A stretch of DNA of 64,000 bases from Bacillota bacterium. Its GTDB lineage: Bacteria > Bacillota > Clostridia > Acetivibrionales > Acetivibrionaceae. The translations under genes were made by a program, and so were the position numbers. The notes under the pieces were generated by a model. That model did no database searches. It saw only the letters and a program-made list of their open reading frames with translations, and was not told where the DNA came from. The stretch covers positions 1-64,000 of the forward strand of contig JAEZUI010000094.1 of NCBI GenBank assembly GCA_023421115.1. Direction: 5' to 3'. Positions 51,746-61,377 of the stretch are shown piece after piece (positions within the stretch are counted from its first letter, which is position 1; each line of letters opens with the position of its first letter).

Positions 51746-52002
51746 TGGAAAATAGGGGATTTGGGATTATAAAACTGTTCTACTTCAACTAAATTTGGAA
51801 AGAACCCAATTTTACTTGACAATCTACATCTCCTCTGTTTAAGTTGCTAAATATTACTAGAAATGGGTATTGTTTATCATGCATACACAACATTTTTCAC
51901 AGTCTCTCAAATGAATAGCCAGATCTTGAAAAACTTTCCGTAAGCTGAAAAATTACATTATCTTTGCTGGATGGATAACAATAGATTTGAGTTAGAATAT
52001 GT

Positions 52003-52050
52003 CAAGCCTTGATAGGATTAACACCCTGCCAAGGCTTGTTTATTTTGTTT
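52003..52050 (+). terminator. Terminator at the end of the RHS cassette array
   Basis: CAAGCCTTG (52003-52011) and CAAGGCTTG (52030-52038) form a 9-bp stem followed by TTTATTTTGTTTTG. It lies between the plus-strand cassettes and the convergent dockerin gene. Confidence 0.7.
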
Positions 52051-52116
52051 TGAATAAAATCTATGCGACTTTTAATCTTTAATCTCCAATATTAATTAAT
52101 TTACTGAAAAAACAGA

Positions 52117-53697
52117 TTAGTCTGTAACAAGTAAACCATCATTTCCTATAAAGAAGACTTCTCTAGTAGATGTACCTATATATAAAATATTACTTAGATT
52201 ATTAATTTGAGTAGGAATTTTCGATTTATCTCCAGATTTTAAATGAGAATAAGCATTTTTATTTTCCCATTTATAAACTGTTCCATCCTTCAGAAGAAAA
52301 ATACAATCTTGATCGTTTGACTCTATATCTTTTACGTTGTTTAGATACGGTACCAAATTAGATACAGAAAGAGAACCATTACTAGCCCATATAGAACCAT
52401 CATTCTTTAAAGCCAAATAATTACCCAAATCAGTCACTATAACTTTTTCTACATTTTCAATATTATTAAATGCAAGTATTTGGGAGAATTTCACTCCGTC
52501 ATAAGATTCCCAAATAGAACCATCATTTTTTATAGCTGAAATTCCATTATATTTATTTCTTGAAATACTCTTAACATCAGAAATTTGTTCGATTTTTGTA
52601 GGTTTTATATAACCCTTACCCCATACCCATAAATCACCTTTACTAAGTGCAAAACTTATATTACTAGTAGCGCATATTTGTTCGATATCCTTTATACCAA
52701 AAACTTTTGTTGGTAACACTTTGTATATATTGCTTGCGACACCACATACTGAGTAAAGATTATGTCCCCACGCCCATACAGTGCCATCTTCTCTTAAAGC
52801 TAATGAATAATAGTCTGATGCTGAAATATTTACTATATCTGATAGTTGATCAATCTTGATAGGAACACTACTATTTTCCTCTTTATCATTCCCTAATTGA
52901 TAATATGTATTTGAACCCCATGCCCATACTGTTCCGTTTTCGTTAAGGACTATTGTATGATCAATTCCTCCTGTAACTTTCTTGAATTTATAAGAGTTTT
53001 CTGTATCTTTTGTAGTAACTACTATCTTTTCAGTAGATTTCGAATAATTGCCAGAATCGTCCTTTGCAATCACAGAAAATCCATAGGATGTGTTTGTCTC
53101 CAATCCTTCAACTATAAATCCATTACAAGTGGTCGATGCATAATATGAATTATCCACATATATATCATAACTTATATTATCCTCTGAAATATCCCAAGCC
53201 AATGTTACAGATGATTCTGTTTTAGTTACATAATGAAAATCTTGAGGCGGTAAAAGTTTTTCATTATCTTTATCACTTGTTGGAGTTGGAGTAATAATTG
53301 GGTCTTTTGTTGGTGTTACTTCAGCCTCCTCGGCTGGGAACACATTTATAAACCCTAATAGATACTTTCTCATATATGCAAAATCAATACTACTAAATTG
53401 TTTATTTCCATCAACATCTGCTGCCCAAGCTCCATTTGATATATCAAAATCCTCTTTTAAACCAAGTAAAACTAACCTCATATTTGCAAAATCTATACTG
53501 TTTCTAGCCCCATCTCCATTTACATCACCAATAAGGATTGATTCAGCACGTGATTGCATAAGGATCTGTCTTTCAGATTGAGTCTTATACACTTGTTCTG
53601 TAGCATATGCTTTAAAACTAAGCATATCAGCAATAATAATTTGTGTCATAAATAAACAAATAATTACTAATAAATTTAACTTTTTCTTTTTAAACAT
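52117..53697 (-). CDS. Secreted dockerin-FN3-RCC1 protein
   Basis: A 526-residue protein from the ATG at 53695-53697, preceded by AGGAGGG. The signal peptide is residues 1-31. A type I dockerin follows (about 50-118) with two calcium-loop repeats, DVNGDGARNSIDFANMR and DVDGNKQFSSIDFAYMR, each F-helix-like. A Pro/Thr linker, an FN3 domain (about 155-240) and RCC1 repeats (about 245-526, with NGTVWAWGSNTYYQLGND) complete it. The dockerin should bind a cohesin of a cellulosome scaffold, so the propeller is displayed outside the cell. RCC1 cargo on a dockerin is unusual. It converges on the RHS cassettes. Confidence 0.88.
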   Translation of the reverse strand: MFKKKKLNLLVIICLFMTQIIIADMLSFKAYATEQVYKTQSERQILMQSRAESILIGDVNGDGARNSIDFANMRLVLLGLKEDFDISNGAWAADVDGNKQFSSIDFAYMRKYLLGFINVFPAEEAEVTPTKDPIITPTPTSDKDNEKLLPPQDFHYVTKTESSVTLAWDISEDNISYDIYVDNSYYASTTCNGFIVEGLETNTSYGFSVIAKDDSGNYSKSTEKIVVTTKDTENSYKFKKVTGGIDHTIVLNENGTVWAWGSNTYYQLGNDKEENSSVPIKIDQLSDIVNISASDYYSLALREDGTVWAWGHNLYSVCGVASNIYKVLPTKVFGIKDIEQICATSNISFALSKGDLWVWGKGYIKPTKIEQISDVKSISRNKYNGISAIKNDGSIWESYDGVKFSQILAFNNIENVEKVIVTDLGNYLALKNDGSIWASNGSLSVSNLVPYLNNVKDIESNDQDCIFLLKDGTVYKWENKNAYSHLKSGDKSKIPTQINNLSNILYIGTSTREVFFIGNDGLLVTD

Positions 53698-53762
53698 TTT
53701 TTGCCCTCCTAAAGATTTTTTCTTATATTTCAAATTTCAAATATAAAATGAATTACTGAACA

Positions 53763-53768
53763 ATTATA
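53763..53768 (-). promoter_or_regulatory. Extended -10 of the dockerin-RCC1 gene
   Basis: TGCTATAAT on the minus strand (the TATAAT at 53763-53768), with a weak -35 about 16 bases upstream. It is 66 bases before the start codon. Confidence 0.5.
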
Positions 53769-53789
53769 GCATACATAACAATAAAACAA

Positions 53790-53838
53790 ACCGAAAGAAT
53801 ATACAAAAAACCGAAAAAAGACCGAAATAAAACCGAAA
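53790..53838 (-). promoter_or_regulatory. Four TTTCGG repeats upstream of the dockerin-RCC1 promoter
   Basis: CCGAAA on the plus strand occurs at 53791, 53811, 53822 and 53833 (minus-strand TTTCGG). Spacings are 20, 11 and 11 bases, so the sites lie on about the same face of the helix just upstream of the -10/-35 region. This is the placement of an activator array. The regulator is unknown. Confidence 0.4.
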
Positions 53839-53963
53839 AAAACTTGCAGTCGAATATTTATTCGTTCCTGGTTAGTGTAAAGTTATTGCAGGAAAAAATA
53901 AACTAAAAGACACATCTTTATGATAAAATGTTTTTGACAAGAAAAAAAGAAAAGAAAGAGCTG

Positions 53964-53983
53964 AGGTTGCAAGGTTTTTGCAG
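53964..53983 (+). repeat. 20-bp RHS core remnant
   Basis: Identical to 47320-47339 in the RHS core (encoding VARFLQ), but without further RHS coding on either side. It marks the right edge of RHS-derived sequence in the window. Confidence 0.6.
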
Positions 53984-54043
53984 CGGTATTAAGGAAAGAC
54001 GGATAAAATATCAGAGATAAATAACAATAAAAGAGGTTACAAA

Positions 54044-54853
54044 ATGAAAAAGAAAATAATTGTGATAATTATATTGATACTTGGATTTTTTATATATTGC
54101 ATAATCCAGAATAATGTCTTGATAATTTCAAACTACGACATTATATCATCAAAGGTTACAAAGGAGTTTAAAATTGTTCATTTGTCTGATTTGCATGATA
54201 AGCAATTTGGAAAAGACAATCAAACTTTAGTTCGTGTTGTAAAGCAGCAAAAGCCTGATATTATAGTTTTTACAGGAGATTTGGTTGATCAGAAGACGGA
54301 AGATGTTACAAGCAGTGTAAATACTCTTGGTGAATTGAATAAATCGGCACAAGTTTATTATATACCAGGAAATCATGAGTACAGGTGTGAAAAGGCCCAA
54401 TTGATATTTAGAATGTTGGAAGATGAAAATGTAGAAGTGTTAAACTTAAAAACACAAGCTAGTACCTTAAGTGGAGTAAACATTGATATAATTGGTATTG
54501 ACGAGATGGTTAACAGTGTTGAGAGTATAAATAAGATACTGACCGAATTTGAAAAGAGTAATAACTTTAAAATTGTACTTTCGCATTTTCCGGAAAACTT
54601 TCCAAGATACTATTCAAGTTATGATGTTGATTTGGTTTTGTCAGGTCATGCTCATGGTGGACAATTCAATGTTCCGTTTATTGGAGGTCTTTATGCACCG
54701 GGGCAGGGATTTTTTCCGGATTACTATAAAGGAGCTTATTCGGAGAAGGGTGTTAATCTTGTTGTTAGCAGTGGTTTGGGAAATAGCGTAATACCGCTTA
54801 GGATATTTAACAATCCTGAGGTGGTTGTCATAAATATAAAACCTTCAGAATAG
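54044..54853 (+). CDS. Membrane-anchored metallophosphoesterase (YkuE/YaeI-like)
   Basis: A 269-residue protein. An N-terminal membrane helix (residues 4-24) is followed by a calcineurin-like phosphoesterase with all motifs: HLSDLHD (residues about 45-51), FTGDLVD, PGNHEY, LSHFPE and SGHAHGGQ. It resembles YkuE/YaeI, enzymes proposed to act on phospholipids or UDP-lipid substrates at the membrane face. The ATG follows AGAGGTT. It is single and not clearly in an operon. Confidence 0.88.
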   Translation: MKKKIIVIIILILGFFIYCIIQNNVLIISNYDIISSKVTKEFKIVHLSDLHDKQFGKDNQTLVRVVKQQKPDIIVFTGDLVDQKTEDVTSSVNTLGELNKSAQVYYIPGNHEYRCEKAQLIFRMLEDENVEVLNLKTQASTLSGVNIDIIGIDEMVNSVESINKILTEFEKSNNFKIVLSHFPENFPRYYSSYDVDLVLSGHAHGGQFNVPFIGGLYAPGQGFFPDYYKGAYSEKGVNLVVSSGLGNSVIPLRIFNNPEVVVINIKPSE

Positions 54854-55197
54854 TCCAAAACAATAAGATTAAAAGTTTGAATTATTTACAGTCAATTTGT
54901 CGGAGCAACATTCTGGTAGAGACAAATTCATGGATGAAATCAATTTATAGCCAGTAGTATACAGATGGGAATTTATAAGAAGTAGTACATAATAACTCGA
55001 ACTTAAGCAAAGAAGGATTTTAGGGAGTTAATATAGAATATATAATCATAATAAAGTTTAACAGTTGGGAAGCTGATTGTTGGATAATTTCCTTATACAT
55101 AATATTTAATTGTTTTACAATCAAGAAATAACTTCTCTGTTTGCACATCATTGCTTGCCTTATTATAATCTGTTTTTATAGCTTATGGAGGTATACA
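54854..55197 (+). other. Intergenic gap with no recognised feature
   Basis: 344 AT-rich bases between the phosphoesterase and the chemoreceptor. No hairpin-plus-T-run, riboswitch or convincing promoter was seen, apart from the chemoreceptor ribosome site TGGAGGT at 55183-55189. Confidence 0.4.
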
Positions 55198-57000
55198 ATG
55201 GATAAATCAATGAAACTGTACCTTAGATCAATCTGGGAAATTGAGATGCCCCCATACATTTATCCAATTGGTATAATGACGTTTTTAACCTATTTGTTAT
55301 TTGGTAATACTCGTGAATATATTTTTGAGTTTAGTAGTGCTTTATTTGGAGCTGTATTGATAACACTAATTCCTGGGGTTATGCAAAAGAAGCTATATTT
55401 AAGGATATCCCGTAGGTTAGATGAAAACAATTTATCAGATTCGGAATTATATGAGTATAAAAAGATTTTATTGGGAAGACCCATAAGGGAAGGCTTATTT
55501 TCTAGTGTACGTTGGGTTTATGGAATGCTTAGCTGTTCATTAATTGGTCAAATCTTGATTCCTGATAGAGCAGTTGATGGTTTTTTTTACAATGTTTTCG
55601 TAAATCTTTTAATTGCAGCTATTATGGCTCCTTTAGGATTTATTATGAATTCAACTAATACTGAAATATTTAATAGCAGGCTGCTTAGTGATAAAAGATT
55701 TAGTAATATTGATATTGCTAAGTCGGATATATATCAATTTACTGTGATAAAGAAAACAATGCTTCTTGGATTAACACTTATATGGGTTTGTTTGGTTACC
55801 TTTTCGGCTATGGGTTATGGTATATTTACCGGCAAAATTACTTTGGATACAGCTGTAGTAAATTACCTGGTAGCTTCTGTGGGGATAGTTTTTCTTACTT
55901 TATATGTTCTTTTCAGAGTTATCAAGGCAGATAAAAACAGATTGTCAGGAATATTATCGGTGGTAAAAGGTATCAGCGATGGCAATTTAGATACAAATGT
56001 TACAAGGATTTCAGTGGATGAGGTTGGTGAAATAGCAGAGTACATGAATATAATGAAAAAGTCTTTATCAAAAACTATAAGCAGCATAAAAGATAAGGCA
56101 TCTGATTTAAATATATATGCAGCTAATCTTTCTACCACTTCACAACAATTGGAATCGGTTTCAGGAGTTGTATCTAATACTGTTTCCGGGAATGCAAAAG
56201 GGGCTGCTTCGCAGGCAGAAGACTTGGCAAATATCATGCATGCGTTAAGCAATTTTGACGAGGCCTTTAAAAGTATTAAGAACTCTATAATCGCAGTCAG
56301 AGAAGGCTCGGAATTGACGGAAAGCTACTCGAGGGATGGAAGTAACAGGCTTGATGAATTGAACAACTCTGTAAAAAATGTGACGGAATCCTTTGAATTT
56401 ATGTCTAACAACATTAATAAATTAAATACTGATATTAGTTATATAGGAAAAATGGCTGATATGATAAAAGTTATATCTGGACAGACCAAACTTCTTGCTC
56501 TTAATGCAGCGATAGAGGCTGCAAGGGCTGGCGAAGCCGGAAAAGGTTTTGCCGTTGTAGCAGATGAAATAAGAAAACTTGCTGTAGAATCAAAAAAGGC
56601 CACAGAGAACATATCGAAACTTGTAAGTTCAATAACTACACAAACAGAAGATGTTGTAGATGCAAGTAATGAAGTTAATAAAAAGCTTACAACACAAGTT
56701 CAAACAATTTTAAATACAAACGAGTCCTTCGATGGAATTCTGAAGTCTTTGCTTGACACGTTTCCTAAACTGAAACAAACCTTTGCTGATACAGAAAAAG
56801 CTATCAAAGAAAAAGACTGTGTCATTGAAAGAATTCATTCAATATCGACAATAGCGGAACAGACATCGGCTTCATCTCAGGAAGTTGCTGCGTCAGTTGA
56901 AGAAGTATTTACATCAGTAGAAGTGGTTGCAAAGACTGCTGAAAATTTAAAGTATTCGTCCGAAGATATTATTGCAGATTTAAAAATGTTTAAAATTTAG
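55198..57000 (+). CDS. Methyl-accepting chemotaxis protein with a six-helix membrane domain
   Basis: A 600-residue protein from the ATG at 55198 behind TATGGAGGT; an upstream in-frame extension to 55141 lacks a site. Six hydrophobic segments (residues about 20-270) replace the usual periplasmic sensor. A HAMP-like domain (275-330) and a long coiled-coil signalling domain follow, with the conserved tip LNAAIEAARAGEAGKGFAVV near residues 435-455. It signals to CheA/CheW. The ligand is not evident; a membrane-embedded sensor may respond to lipid or redox state (inference). Confidence 0.9.
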   Translation: MDKSMKLYLRSIWEIEMPPYIYPIGIMTFLTYLLFGNTREYIFEFSSALFGAVLITLIPGVMQKKLYLRISRRLDENNLSDSELYEYKKILLGRPIREGLFSSVRWVYGMLSCSLIGQILIPDRAVDGFFYNVFVNLLIAAIMAPLGFIMNSTNTEIFNSRLLSDKRFSNIDIAKSDIYQFTVIKKTMLLGLTLIWVCLVTFSAMGYGIFTGKITLDTAVVNYLVASVGIVFLTLYVLFRVIKADKNRLSGILSVVKGISDGNLDTNVTRISVDEVGEIAEYMNIMKKSLSKTISSIKDKASDLNIYAANLSTTSQQLESVSGVVSNTVSGNAKGAASQAEDLANIMHALSNFDEAFKSIKNSIIAVREGSELTESYSRDGSNRLDELNNSVKNVTESFEFMSNNINKLNTDISYIGKMADMIKVISGQTKLLALNAAIEAARAGEAGKGFAVVADEIRKLAVESKKATENISKLVSSITTQTEDVVDASNEVNKKLTTQVQTILNTNESFDGILKSLLDTFPKLKQTFADTEKAIKEKDCVIERIHSISTIAEQTSASSQEVAASVEEVFTSVEVVAKTAENLKYSSEDIIADLKMFKI

Positions 57001-57003
57001 AAA

Positions 57004-57056
57004 ATGCTCCCTTCCAAACAAGTATCATTTCACTTGTCTGCTTTAGAAGGGAGCAT
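57004..57056. terminator. Bidirectional terminator between the chemoreceptor and asd
   Basis: ATGCTCCCTTC (57004-57014) pairs exactly with GAAGGGAGCAT (57046-57056), with an inner ACAAGT/ACTTGT pair. It serves both converging genes. Confidence 0.75.
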
Positions 57057-57067
57057 ATATCAATAAA

Positions 57068-58153
57068 TTATTTAGCTTTGATATAACCTTCAGCCTTAAG
57101 AAGTTCTGCAATAAGAACTGCTCCACCTGCTGCACCTCTTATGGTATTGTGTGAAAGACACACGAATTTGTAGTCATACATAATATCTTCCCTTAGTCTT
57201 CCTACAGTAACACCCATTCCGTTTTCATAATCTCTGTCGAGTTTTGTCTGTGGTCTGTTGTCTTCAGTCATATATTTAAGGAACTGTTTTGGTGCACTTG
57301 GGAGTTCAAGAGACTGAGGTTTGCCTTTGAAGCTTTCCCAAAGGGCAAGTATTTCGTCTTTTGAAGGTTTCTTGTCAAAAGAGACAAATACTGCAGCCAT
57401 ATGTCCATCTAATGCAGGAACCCTGATGCACTGTGTAGTAATTATTGGTGATTTTGCTTTAACAATTTCATTACCTTCAACTGCACCCCAGATTTTTAGC
57501 GGCTCTTGTTCACTCTTTTCTTCTTCGCCGCCAATATAAGGAATTACGTTATCTATCATTTCAGGCCAATCTGTGAAGGTCTTTCCTGCACCGGAGATAG
57601 CTTGATATGTGCAAGCTGTAACCTTGCTGACCCCAAAATGTCTTAACGGATGTAATGCTGGTACATAGCTCTGTATGGAGCAGTTGGGTTTAACAGCAAT
57701 AAAACCGTTCTTTACACCTAATCTTTTTCTTTGACTTTCTATTACCTCGAGGTGTGAATCATTTAATTCTGGAATAACCATTGGTACGTCAGGAGTCCAA
57801 CGGTGTGCGGAGTTATTTGAAACAAGAGGTGTATCAGTCTTGGCATAGGCCTCCTCAAGAGCTTTGATTTCATCTTTCTTCATATCTACAGCACAGAATA
57901 CAAAGTCAACATCTTTTGCTACATCTTCTACATTTGCCGCATTCTTAACAATTATGTTCTTGACATTTTCAGGAATGGGTGCATTAAGCTTCCAACGTCC
58001 ATCTACAGCTTCTAAATAGCTTTTACCGGAAGATTTTTCACTAGCAGCTATTGATACTACTTCAAACCAGGGATGGTTTTCTAAGAGGGTTATGAACCTC
58101 TGACCCACCATGCCTGTTCCTCCAACGATACCTACTTTTAATTTATTACTCAT
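57068..58153 (-). CDS. asd: Aspartate-semialdehyde dehydrogenase (archaeal/fungal type)
   Basis: A 361-residue enzyme making aspartate semialdehyde from aspartyl phosphate with NADPH, for Lys/diaminopimelate, Met and Thr. The Rossmann start KVGIVGGTGMVGQRF and the active-site Cys in VKPNCSIQSYVPALHPL are clear. Length and the latter motif place it in the archaeal/fungal subclass rather than the 330-residue bacterial one. AGGAGTG precedes the ATG, and a strong sigma-A promoter lies about 110 bases upstream. It stands alone with no lysine riboswitch seen. Confidence 0.93.
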   Translation of the reverse strand: MSNKLKVGIVGGTGMVGQRFITLLENHPWFEVVSIAASEKSSGKSYLEAVDGRWKLNAPIPENVKNIIVKNAANVEDVAKDVDFVFCAVDMKKDEIKALEEAYAKTDTPLVSNNSAHRWTPDVPMVIPELNDSHLEVIESQRKRLGVKNGFIAVKPNCSIQSYVPALHPLRHFGVSKVTACTYQAISGAGKTFTDWPEMIDNVIPYIGGEEEKSEQEPLKIWGAVEGNEIVKAKSPIITTQCIRVPALDGHMAAVFVSFDKKPSKDEILALWESFKGKPQSLELPSAPKQFLKYMTEDNRPQTKLDRDYENGMGVTVGRLREDIMYDYKFVCLSHNTIRGAAGGAVLIAELLKAEGYIKAK

Positions 58154-58263
58154 AACCTTTCACTCCTATACGAAATATTTATAGTTCAATCTAATTAGCA
58201 TTTGTTTATTAGATGTTTTCTTGAATGTACGCGTGTGAAGAACAAATGTGTTTGTATGGTGTA

Positions 58264-58292
58264 ATTTTAGCAAAAAGTTGCTCAGTTGACAA
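58264..58292 (-). promoter_or_regulatory. Sigma-A promoter of asd
   Basis: Minus strand TTGTCA (58287-58292), 17 bases, TAAAAT (58264-58269). The asd start codon lies 111 bases beyond the -10. Confidence 0.7.
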
Positions 58293-58959
58293 TAGATTTA
58301 TAAAATTTAATTAAAATATTCCGATATTTTTAATACAACCAATCAAAAGTAAAGGTTTTAAATAGCCTTAAAACATATAATAAAGGAAATAATCGGGGTT
58401 GTTAAGCATTAAATATTGGAAATTCTGTCTAAAATACTTTTTATCGAATTTAGGTGATTCAAAAAAAACTTTGCAATATAGTATGAAGGAAATTTGTAAT
58501 GTGTAACATAAATTGGCATAATGAAACAAAAGGAAGGAATATTTTATAACTATATTCGTTTCGTATAAAGAAATGATGTGAAAATATTGAGGTTTAATCT
58601 TTCTTTTTTAATAAACATAAATCTGTTTAAAAGGTTGGAAATACTAGCGTTGAGTAATTGAGTTTGGTCAGATTGCTATAATATACGAGTTGATCTAGAA
58701 CTTCTAACTGTTTGTAATTCATCATAAGATATTGAAAGAAACAATAAAATAATGGATTGTTTTTATAGATAGATAGGCTTAGAATATTAATATAACTATA
58801 AAACTGAGATTTTGGGATTAATTCTTATCAAATAAAACCATCGGTTAGGTAATTCAAAAATTTCAACTTGTTAAATAGTAATGTTTTTGTGTTTGGAAGT
58901 TTAAAAGCTTCTAAGGATAGTTATTTATTGCAATTAAAGAATTTACAGGAGTTGATTAA
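58293..58959 (+). other. Long intergenic region between asd and the MATE gene
   Basis: 667 AT-rich bases without a supportable gene. Two possible plus-strand promoters are seen: TTGTAA-17-CATAAT (58494-58522) and an extended -10, TGCTATAAT, near 58674-58682. Either would give the MATE mRNA a leader of 275-430 bases, in which no known riboswitch was recognised. CAGGAGT at 58945-58952 is the MATE ribosome site. Confidence 0.35.
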
Positions 58960-60372
58960 ATGGATAGAGAACAGGTTTTAGACAAGCGTATCACTCTTTT
59001 AGCACTTGTGTGGCCAATATTAATCGAAACATTTTTGAGAATGTTTTTTGGCACTATCGATACATTTATGCTCAGTGGATATTCGGATTTTGCTGTTGCG
59101 GGAGTCGGAGCTGCAAATCAGTATGTTTCCATATTGATATTACTATTTCAAATGGTATCGGGAGGAGCGGGAATAGTAATATCCCAGTATCTTGGTGCGA
59201 AAAATGACAAGAAGGCTTCGCATGTGGCATTGGTAGCTATTATGTTCAATTTGCTTTTTGGTATATTGATAAGTATCGCAATGTTTGCTTTTTCTGGGAA
59301 AATACTTGGATTGATGAATTTTGAATCGGAGGTTTTTCAATATTCCAAAGAATATTTAGTTATCCTTGGTTCCTTTGCTTTCTTACAAGCAGTAAGCATA
59401 ACTGTATCAGCGATATTGAGAAGTCATGGACTTGTGAAATATCCTATGTTGGTTAATATGGGAGCTAATTTGCTTAATATTATAGGAAATGCAATTTTTA
59501 TTTACGGTATGTTTGGAGTACCTGTATTAGGTGTTAAAGGGGTTGCTATTTCAACAGTTAGTAGCCAAGTATTTGGATTGTTTGTAATGCTTGTTATTTT
59601 AAAGAGAAATGTGGGCATTAAATTCTCTTTGCCTGAAGTGTTGAAAATTCCAAAAGAAGAGATTGTTGAAGTTTTAAAGAGTATATTTAAGATAGGAGGT
59701 CCTTCAGCGGGCGAGTCATTATCTTATAATATTTCACAAATTGTTATAACATCTTTTATATCAACTATGGGTGCTTTCGCGTTGTCAACAAGGTTTTATG
59801 TTTATAATATGATGTTTTACATTATGATGTTTGGGTTGGCAACTGCACAAGCTACACAGATTATTATCGGGCACCTTATAGGAGCTGGGAAAAAAGATGA
59901 AGCATATAAGGCGTGTATTTACAGCCTTAAGTTATCGGCTATGGTATCTTTTTTGGTAGCCATAATGTTTGCGCTGTTTGGAAAAATTCTTTTAGGTCTT
60001 TTTACTGATGATATAAATATTATCAAACTAGGTGGAATTCTGTTTATAATTACAATTGTTTTAGAACCGGGAAGAACTTTTAACCTTATTGTCGGCTATG
60101 CACTTAAGGCTGCTGGTGATGCAAAGTATACTCTGTATTTAGGTTTGATATCTATGTGGCTTGTATTAGTTGCAATGTCTTATTTTTTAGGTATCTCAAT
60201 GGGCTTGGGACTTGTTGGAGTTTGGATAGCTTTTGCTATGGACGAATGGTTAAGAGGAATCATGATGCTTAAAAGATGGAAATCAAGGGTTTGGGAGAAA
60301 AAGGCAGTGGTCACGAAGAAGGAAAGTAGTATAGAGACTGAGGATGAGAAATTGCTGCAAACTGTAAATTAA
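58960..60372 (+). CDS. MATE family efflux transporter
   Basis: A 470-residue protein with twelve membrane helices in two similar halves. It is typical of MATE sodium- or proton-driven drug/cation exporters. Recognisable segments are LIETFLRMFFGTIDTFML in helix 1 and VSGGAGIVISQYLGAKNDKK after helix 2, with GGPSAGESLSYNISQI at the start of the second half. The final 30 residues are a charged cytoplasmic tail. The substrate cannot be told from sequence. An ATG with CAGGAG upstream fixes the start. Confidence 0.9.
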   Translation: MDREQVLDKRITLLALVWPILIETFLRMFFGTIDTFMLSGYSDFAVAGVGAANQYVSILILLFQMVSGGAGIVISQYLGAKNDKKASHVALVAIMFNLLFGILISIAMFAFSGKILGLMNFESEVFQYSKEYLVILGSFAFLQAVSITVSAILRSHGLVKYPMLVNMGANLLNIIGNAIFIYGMFGVPVLGVKGVAISTVSSQVFGLFVMLVILKRNVGIKFSLPEVLKIPKEEIVEVLKSIFKIGGPSAGESLSYNISQIVITSFISTMGAFALSTRFYVYNMMFYIMMFGLATAQATQIIIGHLIGAGKKDEAYKACIYSLKLSAMVSFLVAIMFALFGKILLGLFTDDINIIKLGGILFIITIVLEPGRTFNLIVGYALKAAGDAKYTLYLGLISMWLVLVAMSYFLGISMGLGLVGVWIAFAMDEWLRGIMMLKRWKSRVWEKKAVVTKKESSIETEDEKLLQTVN

Positions 60373-60400
60373 TACAAAAATATTGTTGTTTGTATAAAAA

Positions 60401-60466
60401 AAACGGTCACTTAAATTTTATGTAAATTTTTTTACCATAAAGTTTAAAATGTGTAACCGTTTTTTT
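60401..60466 (+). terminator. Terminator after the MATE gene
   Basis: AAACGGT (60401-60407) and ACCGTTT (60456-60462), with inner AT-rich pairing, form a long hairpin ending in a T run. Confidence 0.6.
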
Positions 60467-60579
60467 TGTGATTAATATAATGGTAATATAAGTGAGCAAA
60501 AGATAAAAAATGGGTGATTTACACACCGATTATATTGTTATTGTATAGAGGTTATAGTATAAAAAGGAGGTTTTTAATT

Positions 60580-61356
60580 ATGTCTGGTCATGAACATCAA
60601 CATGGACCTAAGATTGAAGCAGGTCAGATTTGTAATCCTGACTGTTTTCCACCACCAAATGAATTGGTTTGTATACAAGTACCAAAGGTATTTGATCAAG
60701 TTGCATTAAGAGAATGTATAACAAAATCAATAAAAGTCAGAAAGTGTGGACATGAAACTCATGGGCCGATACCTGGACCTATGCCGATTGATTTTGAAGG
60801 TATAACTGATTTTGATATAGTTGAGGTAAAAGTTATATCAAAAACAGATTCCTTAACTAGATCGGGGTTCAAAAAGTTAAAATTATTTGTCAAAATTGGT
60901 TACAAGATTCACTTCTCAATTGGTGACAGACATGAAATCGAGCATGATGAAGCTGTTTTTAATCTCACGATAAATGAAATATACTGCCCAAGTTGTGTAG
61001 CACAAATAGGTGTAATAAGGGCAAAAGATTGTCCTGAAAGTCACGGCCACGATAAGGATAAAACCCTTGATGTTGATGGAACACTTATTAAAGTGGAAGC
61101 ACTTGCTGAAGCATTTAATGATGTCGTACATCCTGAAACTGGTATATTAACTTTTGATATTGGTGCCTTCTTTATAGTTAAATGTGAATGTATAGTTCAA
61201 TTATTAATACCTGCATATGGATATTGTCCTGTTCCTCCGGAACAGATCAATCCTGCTGCACAGAACTGCAGAACATTTAATGATAGAACAAGAACACCTT
61301 TCCCAACTAAATTCTTCCCTGATCAAAAGTGGAATCCTCTTGACAGAAACGAATAA
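60580..61356 (+). CDS. His/Cys-rich protein, possibly spore-surface (SPOCS-like)
   Basis: A 258-residue protein from the ATG at 60580 behind AAAAAGGAGGT. The N-terminus is His-rich (SGHEHQHGPK), with further CGHETHGP and ESHGHDKDK clusters. About a dozen Cys occur in pairs (CNPDC, CPSC, CEC). The segment NELVCIQVPKVFDQV recalls the DUF3794/SPOCS proteins of clostridial spore coats. CACC, 16 bases, then TATAGAGGT (about 60532-60561) is a weak sigma-K-like promoter. Metal binding and spore-coat location are inference. Confidence 0.55.
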   Translation: MSGHEHQHGPKIEAGQICNPDCFPPPNELVCIQVPKVFDQVALRECITKSIKVRKCGHETHGPIPGPMPIDFEGITDFDIVEVKVISKTDSLTRSGFKKLKLFVKIGYKIHFSIGDRHEIEHDEAVFNLTINEIYCPSCVAQIGVIRAKDCPESHGHDKDKTLDVDGTLIKVEALAEAFNDVVHPETGILTFDIGAFFIVKCECIVQLLIPAYGYCPVPPEQINPAAQNCRTFNDRTRTPFPTKFFPDQKWNPLDRNE

Positions 61357-61377
61357 GGTTATTCCAAAGAAAAAATG

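Noticed and set aside
58154..58320. Lysine riboswitch upstream of asd
   Set aside because: The leader between promoter and start codon is only about 110 bases and lacks the lysine-box core.
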